From assembly GCA_038042195.1 (NCBI GenBank), contig JBBTET010000028.1:1-37469 (forward strand): a stretch of 37,469 nucleotides of DNA, read 5' to 3'. Origin of the DNA: JACRIM01 sp038042195. Its GTDB lineage: Bacteria > Planctomycetota > Phycisphaerae > UBA1845 > UTPLA1. Of the stretch, positions 22,394-30,154 are shown piece by piece. Positions within the stretch are counted from its first letter, which is position 1. Every line of letters begins with the position of its first letter. A program made the position numbers and the translations under genes. The notes below the pieces were generated by a model. The model made no database searches, had not been told where the DNA came from, and worked only from the letters and a program-made list of their open reading frames with translations.

Positions 22394-22975
22394 TCACGTC
22401 GCCTTGCCGTCGATCCACTTGGCCACGCTCGGTGCCCGATACGCCGCGAATCGCTGCAAGAGCATCCGCGGCTCCCGTTCGACGATGACCATCTCCCGAT
22501 GCGCTCCTTTGAGCAGCTTTCGCGCGACCATCTGATCGATGAATGTCAGCAACGAATCATAATATCCCCCGGAATTCAGCAAGCCGCACGGCTTGCCATG
22601 CACGCCGAGCTGCGCCCACGTCCAGACCTCGAAGAACTCCTCGAGCGTCCCGATCCCACCCGGCATGGCCACGAATCCGTCAGCCACCTCCGCCATCAAC
22701 GCCTTGCGCTCGTGCATCGTCTCCACGATTCGCAGGTCCGTCAGCCCTCGATGGCCGACCTCGCGCTCCCAAAGCGCTCGTGGAATCACACCAACCACCT
22801 CGCCCCCCGCCGCGAGCATGGCATCCGCGATGATCCCCATCAACCCAACGCTGCCGCCGCCATAGACGAGACGCATCCCGCCCGCCACCATCGCAACGGC
22901 AAGCTCGCCAGCCGCCGACGCATAGGCCGGGTCGTCGCCGGTGGAAGAGCCGCAGAAAACACAGAGGGATCGCAT
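22394..22975 (-). CDS. LOG family protein (TIGR00730, nucleoside 5'-monophosphate phosphoribohydrolase type)
   Basis: This 193-residue protein has the full LOG signature: LCVFCGSSTGDDPAYASAA at the N-terminus, LVYGGGSVGLMGIIADA near 36-52, the MHERKALM motif near 87-94 and MPGGIGTLEEFFEVWTW near 103-119 (PGGxGTxxE). LOG enzymes hydrolyse nucleotide 5'-monophosphates to base and ribose phosphate; in plants the product is active cytokinin, and in bacteria the physiological substrate is usually unknown (nucleotide salvage or clean-up). All catalytic residues are present. It starts only 12 bp after the stop of the dockerin-protein gene, so the two may be cotranscribed. Confidence 0.93.
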   Translation of the reverse strand: MRSLCVFCGSSTGDDPAYASAAGELAVAMVAGGMRLVYGGGSVGLMGIIADAMLAAGGEVVGVIPRALWEREVGHRGLTDLRIVETMHERKALMAEVADGFVAMPGGIGTLEEFFEVWTWAQLGVHGKPCGLLNSGGYYDSLLTFIDQMVARKLLKGAHREMVIVEREPRMLLQRFAAYRAPSVAKWIDGKAT

Positions 22976-22987
22976 GAGGCCCGAAGG

Positions 22988-23818
22988 CTACGGGGCGAGC
23001 AGGGCGTTGACAAATCCGGGCACGTCGGCCGCGTCACGATACCGGTCGAGGTTCGTGTCGGCATTGGTGATGTTGCAGAGTGCGTGAGCCAGTGAATACG
23101 ACTCATCGGACGTGATCGCCTTCACGAAGCCCTCAATGTCGCCCGCGTTCACAGCGCCGTCGCAGTTCATGTCGCCGGTCGCCTGAGGCGGGAGCAGTCG
23201 AATCTGAAACCCGTTGGTGGCCGCACCGTCTGCAGCGGGATTGCCGGGAACGATGCCGGAGTGCGCCTGAATCTGGTTATACGTGCCACCGCCATCGACA
23301 TAGCAGATGTGCCGCGAATAGGTCACGCCCTGTTTGTGGTAGCCCGGCCAGCCGCCGCCGATGACCTTGTGCGGATAGCCCGGCTCCTCATTGGAGCTGA
23401 CATAGCTCATCACGTCGGGCCGACTGGGCATCATGGCATAAACGATGACTTCATAAATGCCGATCTGGATGTCGCGAACGTAAAGGCAGGTCTCCAGCGT
23501 GGGCGAGTAAGTGACGAGGCAATCATCCATCAACGCATCGTCCGCGCCGCTGGTTCCCGGGTCATCGCCGACGCGCAGCTCGAAACCGCCGATCTGGATA
23601 AACCGAACACCCGTCGGCGTTCCGTTGATGTCGAGCAGCCCATTCGTGTACACGCCGGAATTCGTGGTCACGCTATTCCACACGCCCGGCTGTCCCGCGC
23701 CGCCGTAGCTTGCGGGCGGAACCACGCCAGGCGGCGCGATGTTGATGTTGAAACTCTGCCCCTGCGCCGAACCGGCAAGGACCATGACCGCGATCACAGG
23801 ACAAAATGCTCGGAACAT
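22988..23818 (-). CDS. Secreted protein with C-terminal dockerin-like EF-hand repeats
   Basis: This 276-residue protein has a signal peptide (MFRAFCPVIAVMVLAGSAQG) and a C-terminal pair of dockerin-type calcium loops: GDMNCDGAVNAGDIEGFVKA and ADTNLDRYRDAADVPGFVNA. The middle (about 190 residues) is an extracellular domain I do not recognise, rich in Gly, Tyr and aromatic residues (GGGWPGYHKQGVTYSR, LYVRDIQIGIYEVIVYAMMP). In planctomycetes such dockerin tails are common on exported proteins with no cellulosome nearby. The start is fixed by AGGAG seven bases before the ATG at 23818; the frame is open 14 codons further but those overlap this ribosome binding site. Confidence 0.87.
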   Translation of the reverse strand: MFRAFCPVIAVMVLAGSAQGQSFNINIAPPGVVPPASYGGAGQPGVWNSVTTNSGVYTNGLLDINGTPTGVRFIQIGGFELRVGDDPGTSGADDALMDDCLVTYSPTLETCLYVRDIQIGIYEVIVYAMMPSRPDVMSYVSSNEEPGYPHKVIGGGWPGYHKQGVTYSRHICYVDGGGTYNQIQAHSGIVPGNPAADGAATNGFQIRLLPPQATGDMNCDGAVNAGDIEGFVKAITSDESYSLAHALCNITNADTNLDRYRDAADVPGFVNALLAP

Positions 23819-23872
23819 CTTGATTCTCCTGAACCGCATCTTACCAGAAACGACCTGCACGTTGCACCGTTA

Positions 23873-26215
23873 TTAGCGGGTGCCGCACCAGCCCGGCGGC
23901 TTTGGAGTCAGCCCGTTCACCTTCTTCACCAACTCGACAAACTCCGCCCGATACCCGCTCGCATCATTCGCCACGGCCCCCTGCGCCATATCCAGCACCG
24001 TCGCACACGTCACATCCCCCCGATGCGGTGAATCACGCAGAATCATCCCGAACGCCGCCACCGCCGCGGACCATCGAAAATCATTCGACGCCGATGACAC
24101 CTGCCGCACGCTATCCATCACCGGCCGCTCGATGAGCTTGCTCACATCACCATTCGGCTGCTTGTACCGCAGCTTCACCGTCATGCTCTCTCCGTTGGAT
24201 GCAGTCGGAGTCAATGCCGGCTTGGCTTCTGAACTCGCAGCGGAAACCGCCCCTTCGACGCGCTGATACTTCAACGGATCGACCGACGGCACATCCATCG
24301 GCTGCCCCACCGGCACGATCTCATACAACGCCGTCACGCTATGCCCCGCGCCGATCTCGCCCGCATCTTTGCGATCATCATTGAAATCCTGCGCCGCGAG
24401 GATGCGATTCTCATAGCCGATGAGCCGATACGCCGCGACGACCGCGGGGTTGAACTCAATCTGAATCTTCACATCCTTGGCAATCGTCACCAGCGTGCCG
24501 GCGACCTGCTCGACAAACACCTTCCGCGCCTCGTTGAGCGTGTCGATGTAGCCATATTGGCCGTTGCCTTTGTCCGCCAGCTTCTCCAGCGTGGAATCCT
24601 TGAGATTCCCCATGCCGAACCCGAACACGCTGAGGAACACCTTGCTCTTCGCCTTCTCCTGGATGAGCTGCACGAGGTCGTTCTGGCTGGTCACGCCGAC
24701 GTTGAAGTCGCCATCCGTCGCGAGGATCACCCGATTGACGCCCTCGGCGTTGAAATGCTCCGCCGCCACCTTGTACGCAAGCTGAATCCCGTCGCCGCCG
24801 TTGGTCGAGCCGCCGGCCTTGAGATTGTCAATCGCATGCCGAATCGTGTCACGGTTGTTGCACGTCGTGGAGGGCAGCACCAACCCCGACGACCCCGCAT
24901 ACACCACAATCGCCACCCGATCGCGCTCGTCCAATTGCTCGACGAGCAGTCCCAGCGCCCGCTGCACCAACGGCAGCTTGTTCTCCGGTTGCATCGACCC
25001 CGACACATCCACGAGGAACACCAGATTGCACGTCGGCCGCTGCTGCGCCGGAAACGTCTTCCCCTTCAGCGCCACCCGGGCCAGCCGATGATTGGCACGC
25101 CACGGACACAACGCCATCTCCACATTCACCGAAAACGGATCATCCACCGTCGGCGGCGCGTCGTTGTACGAGAAGTAATTGATCATCTCCTCAATCCGAA
25201 CCGCATCCTTCGGCGGCATCTGCCCGCTCGTCAGGAATCGGCGAATGTTGGAATATGACGCCGTATCCACGTCGATGGAAAAGGTGGATAGCGGCTGCTC
25301 GCGTACGAGATAGAACGGATTGTCGCGGATTTGGTCGTAGGATTCGTCTGTTCGGGAATCTGAAATGTATCCAAGGGACTCAAGCTTTTTTCGACTTTCT
25401 ATGGTCAAAGGGCCTTCCGCGTTAGGCACACCTAAATGCGCCGAGTACACCGGTCCGGTTATGGTCTGACGTAAATACACATAGCTCCCTGACCTGCCTG
25501 TGCCTGCGGTCGCGGCCGCTCCAACCACTTGTTGCGACACTTTCATCTCATGGCCGTCATCAATAATCGACTTGATTTCTCGCAACTGCTCATCAGGAAC
25601 CCTAACCACAAGAAGCCCCCCCGAGTCAGGGGCCGAAACTACTGAAGTCGATTCGGCACCGGTCGTCGGACTAACGTCATTCGGCGCTCCCGCTCGATGG
25701 CTTGCGCCTGGTTGCAATGGTGCTGTGCCACTGTTGCCGCTTTGCGCCGGGATGGCATAACCAAGGGCCTTAAGCGCATCAGCGGTGGAGTTTGATCCTC
25801 CAACAGGCGACGGATTCGCAGTTCCGCCCGGCGTCTCTAACTTCCCTCCGTAATTCGCAGCATATTCTCTGGTCTCCTGTCGCGCCCCAGTCATCGACTG
25901 CGACACAATGATCCCTGCCGGAATCCCCACCGCCAGAAAGATGATCGCCGCTCTCGCATATCGAGCCGTCCGACCTCTGGCGGTTCCGCTTGTCGCCTCC
26001 TGCCGCACCCGCTCGCGCTGCAACATCTGCAACTCCGGCCCCTTCTCGCCGCCCAATCCCGCGGACAACACCTCCGCCGTCGCCCGAATCTCCTCGACGA
26101 CCGCCCGCGCCTCCGCCGACGCCGCGACGAATTCCTCAACATCCGCCCGTTCGACGCCCTCCAATTCGCCCAATGCATACGCCGTCAGCCTCGGATCATC
26201 CATATCAATCGCCAT
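23873..26215 (-). CDS. Membrane VWA-domain protein with anti-sigma-like N-terminus (YfbK-type)
   Basis: This 780-residue protein begins MAIDMDDPRLTAYALGELEG, a helical head of about 75 residues like the cytoplasmic part of planctomycete anti-sigma factors. It has one membrane segment (ARAAIIFLAVGIPAGIIVSQ, about 86-106), a Gly/Ser/Thr-rich linker, the YfbK-type VWA N-terminal region (NPFYLVREQPLSTFSIDVDT, about 299-318), and a VWA domain with MIDAS DVSGS at 403-407. The C-terminal domain corresponds to DUF3520. The VWA portion is expected in the periplasm. AGGAG seven bases before the ATG at 26215 fixes the start; the longer frame runs through palindromic repeats. It follows the ECF sigma gene, making an anti-sigma/sensor role plausible though unproven. 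Confidence 0.88.
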   Translation of the reverse strand: MAIDMDDPRLTAYALGELEGVERADVEEFVAASAEARAVVEEIRATAEVLSAGLGGEKGPELQMLQRERVRQEATSGTARGRTARYARAAIIFLAVGIPAGIIVSQSMTGARQETREYAANYGGKLETPGGTANPSPVGGSNSTADALKALGYAIPAQSGNSGTAPLQPGASHRAGAPNDVSPTTGAESTSVVSAPDSGGLLVVRVPDEQLREIKSIIDDGHEMKVSQQVVGAAATAGTGRSGSYVYLRQTITGPVYSAHLGVPNAEGPLTIESRKKLESLGYISDSRTDESYDQIRDNPFYLVREQPLSTFSIDVDTASYSNIRRFLTSGQMPPKDAVRIEEMINYFSYNDAPPTVDDPFSVNVEMALCPWRANHRLARVALKGKTFPAQQRPTCNLVFLVDVSGSMQPENKLPLVQRALGLLVEQLDERDRVAIVVYAGSSGLVLPSTTCNNRDTIRHAIDNLKAGGSTNGGDGIQLAYKVAAEHFNAEGVNRVILATDGDFNVGVTSQNDLVQLIQEKAKSKVFLSVFGFGMGNLKDSTLEKLADKGNGQYGYIDTLNEARKVFVEQVAGTLVTIAKDVKIQIEFNPAVVAAYRLIGYENRILAAQDFNDDRKDAGEIGAGHSVTALYEIVPVGQPMDVPSVDPLKYQRVEGAVSAASSEAKPALTPTASNGESMTVKLRYKQPNGDVSKLIERPVMDSVRQVSSASNDFRWSAAVAAFGMILRDSPHRGDVTCATVLDMAQGAVANDASGYRAEFVELVKKVNGLTPKPPGWCGTR

Positions 26216-26290
26216 TGTCATTCTCCTGTAGAGAGCCTCACTGTTTCTTCCAATTCCTTGCTCGCGCTTATCTCCGCACATCTCCAAGCT

Positions 26291-26372
26291 CGGCCCCGGC
26301 AGGGGCCGCGGACCGTAGCCACGGGCGCAAGCCCGTGGTAACGAACCGAAATCAACCAAGCCCCGAAGGGGC
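26291..26372. repeat. Cluster of three GC-rich palindromes (REP-like)
   Basis: Three hairpins lie in the 218 bp between the sigma-factor and VWA genes: CGGCCCC/GGGGCCG (26291-26297/26302-26308), CCACGGGC-gcaa-GCCCGTGG (26319-26338) and GCCCC-gaa-GGGGC (26360-26372). The second has the look of widespread extragenic palindromes. There is no T-tract. Their position inside a probable operon suggests a processing or attenuation site, or simple insertion. Confidence 0.6.
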
Positions 26373-26433
26373 GATGGAGCCGACATCGCTGATCGCGGCG
26401 TTCACCGAATCAACTCGTCACTCGACCGCCTAA

Positions 26434-26961
26434 TCATTCCGTTCCCCCGCTCGCCTTCATCCTCATTCGCAATGCCTTAATCGCCGTGTGCAACAAGAAG
26501 CCCACATTCGTCACGCTCAGGCCCGTCACCTCGCTAATCTCCCGATAACTCAGTCCGCCGCTGAACTTCAATCGCACGACTTCCTGTTGATTCGCCGGCA
26601 GCTTCGCCAGGTGATCCATCATCGCGCTGGCGCTCTCTCGTTCGTCACACGCCTCGCTCGGCGTACTCGCCGTCGCCGCCCGCCGCTCCACAACGTCATC
26701 CGCGACCGTTTGCATACGCGATTCCTTTCGACACGCATCCATCGCCCGCTGCCGACACACCCGATACAACCACGCCGCAACGTGATTGCCCTCCAGGTCC
26801 CGCCGCTCGCGACAAAGGCGCAGAAAGGTCTCCTGCACGACATCGCGTGCCCGGTCGTCGTCGCCCGTCAGCCGCGCGGCATAGCGAATCAACGGCCCCT
26901 CGTGCTTTTCGAGGGCCGCCGCAATCCACACCGCGCGACCGTCACCGTTGGATCCCGACAT
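26434..26961 (-). CDS. ECF RNA polymerase sigma factor
   Basis: This 175-residue protein is a group-4 sigma factor. Region 2 is LIRYAARLTGDDDRARDVVQ...TFLRLCRERR (about 24-52) and the -10-binding helix HVAAWLYRVCRQRAMDACRK follows. Region 4 is LPANQQEVVRLKFSGGLSYR then EISEVTGLSVTNVGFLLHTA, the helix-turn-helix that reads the -35. The linker between them is long and acidic (ERRAATASTPSEACDERESA). It lies upstream of the VWA protein on the same strand; sigma plus membrane partner is the usual ECF arrangement. AAAGG 10 nt before the ATG is a moderate ribosome binding site. Confidence 0.93.
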   Translation of the reverse strand: MSGSNGDGRAVWIAAALEKHEGPLIRYAARLTGDDDRARDVVQETFLRLCRERRDLEGNHVAAWLYRVCRQRAMDACRKESRMQTVADDVVERRAATASTPSEACDERESASAMMDHLAKLPANQQEVVRLKFSGGLSYREISEVTGLSVTNVGFLLHTAIKALRMRMKASGGTE

Positions 26962-27063
26962 GGCTCAGAGACCTTTCGTGAAACAGCCACCCTTGTATAC
27001 GTTCATCGACACCGTTTCTTAGACGAAAATGAGGTCGCCCGGTTCCCAACAAAACGTCCGCGA

Positions 27064-27117
27064 GTGTGGAACCGGCTAATAACCGGTTCAGCACAGGCTA
27101 GTGGGCCTGTGCCACAC
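27064..27117. repeat. Three-way-junction palindromic repeat, copy 2
   Basis: Same architecture as the element at 1229-1285: closing stem GTGTG/CACAC (27064-27068/27113-27117), hairpin GAACCGG/CCGGTTC (27069-27075/27083-27089), one unpaired A, and hairpin GCACAGGC/GCCTGTGC (27091-27098/27105-27112). Differences from copy 1 are compensatory in all three stems. It lies about 100 bp upstream of the sigma-factor gene. Confidence 0.82.
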
Positions 27118-27197
27118 GCTTGTACTCCGTGTGCCCAACAATGATTGCGTGTACGACTCTATTCAGGAATCCGTTGTGGCACGCCCCAGCCGTGTAG

Positions 27198-27220
27198 GGT
27201 GGGTTGCTCCTCAACCCACC
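27198..27220. repeat. 9-bp perfect hairpin (extragenic palindrome)
   Basis: GGTGGGTTG (27198-27206) and CAACCCACC (27212-27220) flank a 5-nt loop. No T-tract follows on either strand. It resembles a family of short GGTGGGTT/AACCCACC extragenic palindromes seen in many bacteria; in this window I see one copy. Confidence 0.6.
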
Positions 27221-27371
27221 TCTCCTGGCCCGATCACGGACCCCAACGTAACGCAATCGCTGCAATCTGCGGCGATGGCCTTGATCTCTATTCGACGGCT
27301 CAAAATGGCGTCGATCCCAACTCCCGCCCCACCCAACACTTAACGCCCCGAAAAAAATCTGAGAATTCCCC

Positions 27372-27482
27372 TTGCCCCCGCCAAGCCCTGTGCTATATTA
27401 GTTAGGTATGTGTTAGTACAGCCCATGTAGTCGGCCGGGCGTGCCCACCGTTTTTTTGCCGCAAGAAAGGAGGCATCAGATG
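27372..27482 (+). promoter_or_regulatory. Promoter, terminator-like hairpin and ribosome binding site without a credible gene
   Basis: TTGCCC (27372-27377), a 16 bp spacer and extended -10 TGCTATATT (27391-27399) form a promoter. An imperfect stem (CGG..GGG/CCC.CCG, 27432-27450) runs into seven T's (27451-27457). Then AAAGGAGG (27466-27473) lies six bases before an ATG at 27480. The following frame reads MIRVAKQPFP and then dissolves into the 8-bp repeats. Confidence 0.5.
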
Positions 27483-27512
27483 ATCCGCGTTGCGAAGCAG
27501 CCCTTTCCTCCC

Positions 27513-27552
27513 CTCAGTGCCTCAGTGCCTCAGTGCCTCAGTGCCTCAGTGC
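27513..27552. repeat. Tandem repeat, five copies of CTCAGTGC
   Basis: Five perfect head-to-tail copies of an 8-bp unit. An 8-bp period shifts the reading frame each copy, so it is not a coding repeat unless slippage is intended. It is too short and uniform to be a CRISPR array. Confidence 0.9.
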
Positions 27553-27633
27553 CTTCGTTCCTTCCCCCATTCACCCAATCTGCGCCATCGGCGCAATCTG
27601 CGGATTCTCTTCTTTCAGCCACAAATAAGTGCA

Positions 27634-27682
27634 AAAAACTGCAAACCGTTTGTGCGGTTTTGTGGGCAAGAACGCAGTTTTT
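27634..27682. terminator. Nested inverted repeat after sua5
   Basis: AAAAACTGC (27634-27642) pairs with GCAGTTTTT (27674-27682), and inside it AAACCG (27643-27648) pairs with CGGTTT (27655-27660). It lies 51 bp past the sua5 stop on the minus strand, where a T-rich flank follows, so it may end the sua5 transcript. It is also part of a longer degenerate A/T-rich stretch. Confidence 0.5.
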
Positions 27683-27733
27683 GCGGTTTTTTGTGGGGGT
27701 ATTTTTTTCCGCAATGCCCGGTCAGACGGGCCG

Positions 27734-28747
27734 CTACGTCTGCCTTGCCGCCCGCCCCAGCCGATCCCGCACGGCCAACCATTCCGGGCCATCTGGCGGT
27801 TGCGAGGCCACGATTGTTTCCACGCCGGCGGCGTCCAACTCATGCAGCGCTGCATACAACCGCGCGGCAAAGGCGGGCGCACCCGTCGGCATGTCGATGC
27901 AACCTGCCCCGGATGGAATCGGATCGACGCGATTCATCGCCAACCAGCCGACTCGCTTTCCGCTTTGCAACAACTCGTTGACGCGCGCGATCCCATCGCC
28001 CGCGACGCATTCAAGAACTGCCTTCGGCGCGTAGTGCCGCTCCAACAGTCCCGGCGAACGCAACGCGGCATCGCTTGAAGGATTCCGGGCTGCCATCGAA
28101 ATCACCCGGCCGAGCGCCTCGCCAATCTGCTCCGCCGTAATCAGGCCCGGTCGAAGGATGCACGGCGTCGCTCCGCTCAGATCGAGCACGGTCGATTCGA
28201 CGCCGCCGATCGTCGGACCGCCGTCGAGGATCATGTCGATGCGCCCATCGAGGCTGTGCCGCACATGCTCGGCGGTCGTGGGAGAAATGTTCGATGACTG
28301 ATTCGCGCTCGGCGCTGCGATGGGCACGTCCGCGCTTTTCAGCAACGCCAGCGCGACCGCATTCGCCGGCACGCGCACACCAACCGTCTCACCGCCCGCC
28401 GTCACGATGTCCGGGACCACCGAACGGCGCTTCAGCACCAGCGTCAACGGCCCCGGCCAGAATCGCTCCGCCAATCGCTGCGCCTCGTCCGGCCACGATT
28501 CGACCAGCCGCTTTGCACCGGCGGCGTCCGCGACATGCACGATGATCGGGTTATTCGACGGCCGCCCCTTCGCCGTGAAGATTCGCGCAACGGCCTCCGC
28601 GCTGAGCGCATTGGCCCCAAGCCCATAGACCGTCTCCGTCGGAAACGCCACAAGTCCGCCAGCGCGAAGCACCTCGGCCACTCGCTGAATGATGTCCGGC
28701 TCGGGATGTGATGGATGTACTCGCAAAAAGACCGTCGAGTGGCTCAT
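27734..28747 (-). CDS. Threonylcarbamoyl-AMP synthase (Sua5 type)
   Basis: This 337-residue enzyme makes L-threonylcarbamoyladenylate from threonine, bicarbonate and ATP, the first step in t6A formation at position 37 of ANN-decoding tRNAs. The YrdC/TsaC domain fills residues about 15-210: GGLVAFPTETVYGLGANALS (substrate pocket), KGRPSNNPIIVHV, WPGPLTLVLKR and PSANQSSNISPTTAEHV. A C-terminal domain of about 120 residues (from about 215) makes it the longer Sua5 type rather than the short TsaC. It is on the minus strand, 6 bp after the condensation-type gene's stop is reached from the other side, so both may be read from one transcript. Confidence 0.94.
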   Translation of the reverse strand: MSHSTVFLRVHPSHPEPDIIQRVAEVLRAGGLVAFPTETVYGLGANALSAEAVARIFTAKGRPSNNPIIVHVADAAGAKRLVESWPDEAQRLAERFWPGPLTLVLKRRSVVPDIVTAGGETVGVRVPANAVALALLKSADVPIAAPSANQSSNISPTTAEHVRHSLDGRIDMILDGGPTIGGVESTVLDLSGATPCILRPGLITAEQIGEALGRVISMAARNPSSDAALRSPGLLERHYAPKAVLECVAGDGIARVNELLQSGKRVGWLAMNRVDPIPSGAGCIDMPTGAPAFAARLYAALHELDAAGVETIVASQPPDGPEWLAVRDRLGRAARQT

Positions 28748-28753
28748 GACGCA

Positions 28754-30154
28754 TTAGCTCGCCGATCCGCCAAACATCTGCGTCTCGATCAATTCGACAA
28801 ATCGCCGTGCCATCTCGTCGGAGATCACTTGCGTGTCATACGTCAGGCACAGGTTCAGCCGGTCCTCAAACTTGCTGAACACCGGATTCAGCCCCGGCGG
28901 CGTCGGTGTCGGTCCGCCGCCCCACAGGTTCAGCACACGACGCCCGCACAGGCTGCGAATCGGCTGGGCGATCTCGCCGTAGTAGGAGTACCCCGACGAG
29001 AATGCGGCAATGCTGAGCGGCAGCTTGAAGATCATGGAGTACGACCACTTGTGAATGAAAGACGCCGCCCACATCAAGGCCCATTGGCTCATGTCCATCT
29101 GCCGCGACAGGAAATCCTGGAACTGTTGCAACAGGTGATTCGCCAGCGCCGGTGGATCGTCGATCTGGCTTCGCAACCCATGAAGGATCGGAGTCACCAG
29201 GTAATTTCCGGGGACCGGTCGCTTGTCTAATAGATTGGCGTCGTGTTGCGAGATGCCGACTCGCATCGGCATGGTGATCAGATAGGCCTCTGTCTCCACG
29301 CCATTCTCTCGATACATCACATCCAGCGAGCGCAAGACGCACGCAGCCACGTGTCGCGCGTAAAGCGCCGGGCCGAAGGGCGTCGACTTCTTCGCCGTCT
29401 CCTGCAAACGCGCCGTCTGCTCGGACGACCAGTGCCGATGCACGACCTCATGCCGGGCGCACGGCTGCGCGTGGGGTTGGGCCAGCGGGCGAATGGTCAG
29501 ACCCTCATGCGATTGGTGAAATGCGTATCCGCGCTGGGCCAGCCCCACCCGCCGCCAGAAGGAGAAGTTTCGCAATACATCCACGGGGCAATGCTCGTTG
29601 GAGAGACTCGCCGGCGTCTCAAACGGCGGCCGCGAACCCGACGCCGACTCTTCTTGGGCGTACCGATCCAGTTCCGAAAGAAACCGCTGCGCCCCGTCGG
29701 CATCCATCATGAAGTGCGGCCAACGAAAGATGATCCGCGTGCGGGAATCGGGCAGCGCGTAGTGCTCGAAGCGTATCTGCGGCCCGACGCGATGGTTCCA
29801 CGGCGACGCCTGCCCGCTCGGATGCAGACGGGCGATGCGTACTTCCCAGTCCGGCGCATCACGCAGGTCGTGATATTGGTATGCCTGAGCGGCCGCAACG
29901 CGCCCCGCCGACTCGGTCTGGCGCGGCACTTTCCAATAGGGTCGTCCACGGGGGAAGGAGATTCGCAACTGGCCCATCGTCGCCGGATGTCGGGCGATGG
30001 TTCGGGCAAGCGCGTCACGAACCACGTCAGGCTCGATGTGCCCATCGACATCGAGGAGCATGAACGCGATGTTTCCCTCTTCCGACGTCCGGGTCAGCAG
30101 TTGATGCTGCCCGAAGAAGAAGTAATCACAGGGGTTGAGTGGTATACGGCCCAT
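28754..30154 (-). CDS. Condensation-domain-like acyltransferase
   Basis: This 466-residue protein begins MGRIPLNPCDYFFFGQHQLL and has the CoA-dependent acyltransferase/condensation fold pattern: an N-terminal half with the active-site motif HFMMDADG (His147, Asp151; consensus HxxxDG with one extra residue) and a C-terminal half with LNLWGGGPTPTPPGLNPVFS and LCLTYDTQVISDEMARRFVE, matching the end of WS/DGAT and PapA-type enzymes. Such enzymes esterify an alcohol or sugar with an acyl group. Its ATG overlaps the TGA of the GT-C gene upstream (TGATG at 30156-30152), so translation is coupled. Together they suggest acylation of a lipid-linked sugar. The longer frame to 30361 lies inside the upstream gene and is not used. 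Confidence 0.82.
   Translation of the reverse strand: MGRIPLNPCDYFFFGQHQLLTRTSEEGNIAFMLLDVDGHIEPDVVRDALARTIARHPATMGQLRISFPRGRPYWKVPRQTESAGRVAAAQAYQYHDLRDAPDWEVRIARLHPSGQASPWNHRVGPQIRFEHYALPDSRTRIIFRWPHFMMDADGAQRFLSELDRYAQEESASGSRPPFETPASLSNEHCPVDVLRNFSFWRRVGLAQRGYAFHQSHEGLTIRPLAQPHAQPCARHEVVHRHWSSEQTARLQETAKKSTPFGPALYARHVAACVLRSLDVMYRENGVETEAYLITMPMRVGISQHDANLLDKRPVPGNYLVTPILHGLRSQIDDPPALANHLLQQFQDFLSRQMDMSQWALMWAASFIHKWSYSMIFKLPLSIAAFSSGYSYYGEIAQPIRSLCGRRVLNLWGGGPTPTPPGLNPVFSKFEDRLNLCLTYDTQVISDEMARRFVELIETQMFGGSAS

Larger units (their letters stand above)
26962..27733. other. 772-base gene-free, repeat-rich interval
   Basis: No credible coding region lies between the sigma-factor and sua5 starts/ends. 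In order it holds the three-way-junction repeat (27064-27117), a 9 bp hairpin (27198-27220), a promoter-like site with terminator-like hairpin and an orphan ribosome binding site (27372-27482), five copies of an 8-bp unit (27513-27552), and a nested A/T-rich inverted repeat (27634-27682). An ORF of 184 codons from 27480 reads through the repeats and antisense to sua5 and is not believed. Confidence 0.7.

Noticed and set aside
26216..26386. Longer N-terminus for the VWA protein
   Set aside because: The extension translates the palindromic repeats; AGGAG at the correct distance marks the ATG at 26215.
27513..27552. Possible CRISPR array
   Set aside because: Repeat units are only 8 bp with no spacers and no cas genes nearby.
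27480..28034. 184-codon ORF after a perfect Shine-Dalgarno
   Set aside because: It passes through an 8-bp tandem repeat and then antisense through sua5; no domain is recognisable. Only the start signals are kept as a finding.
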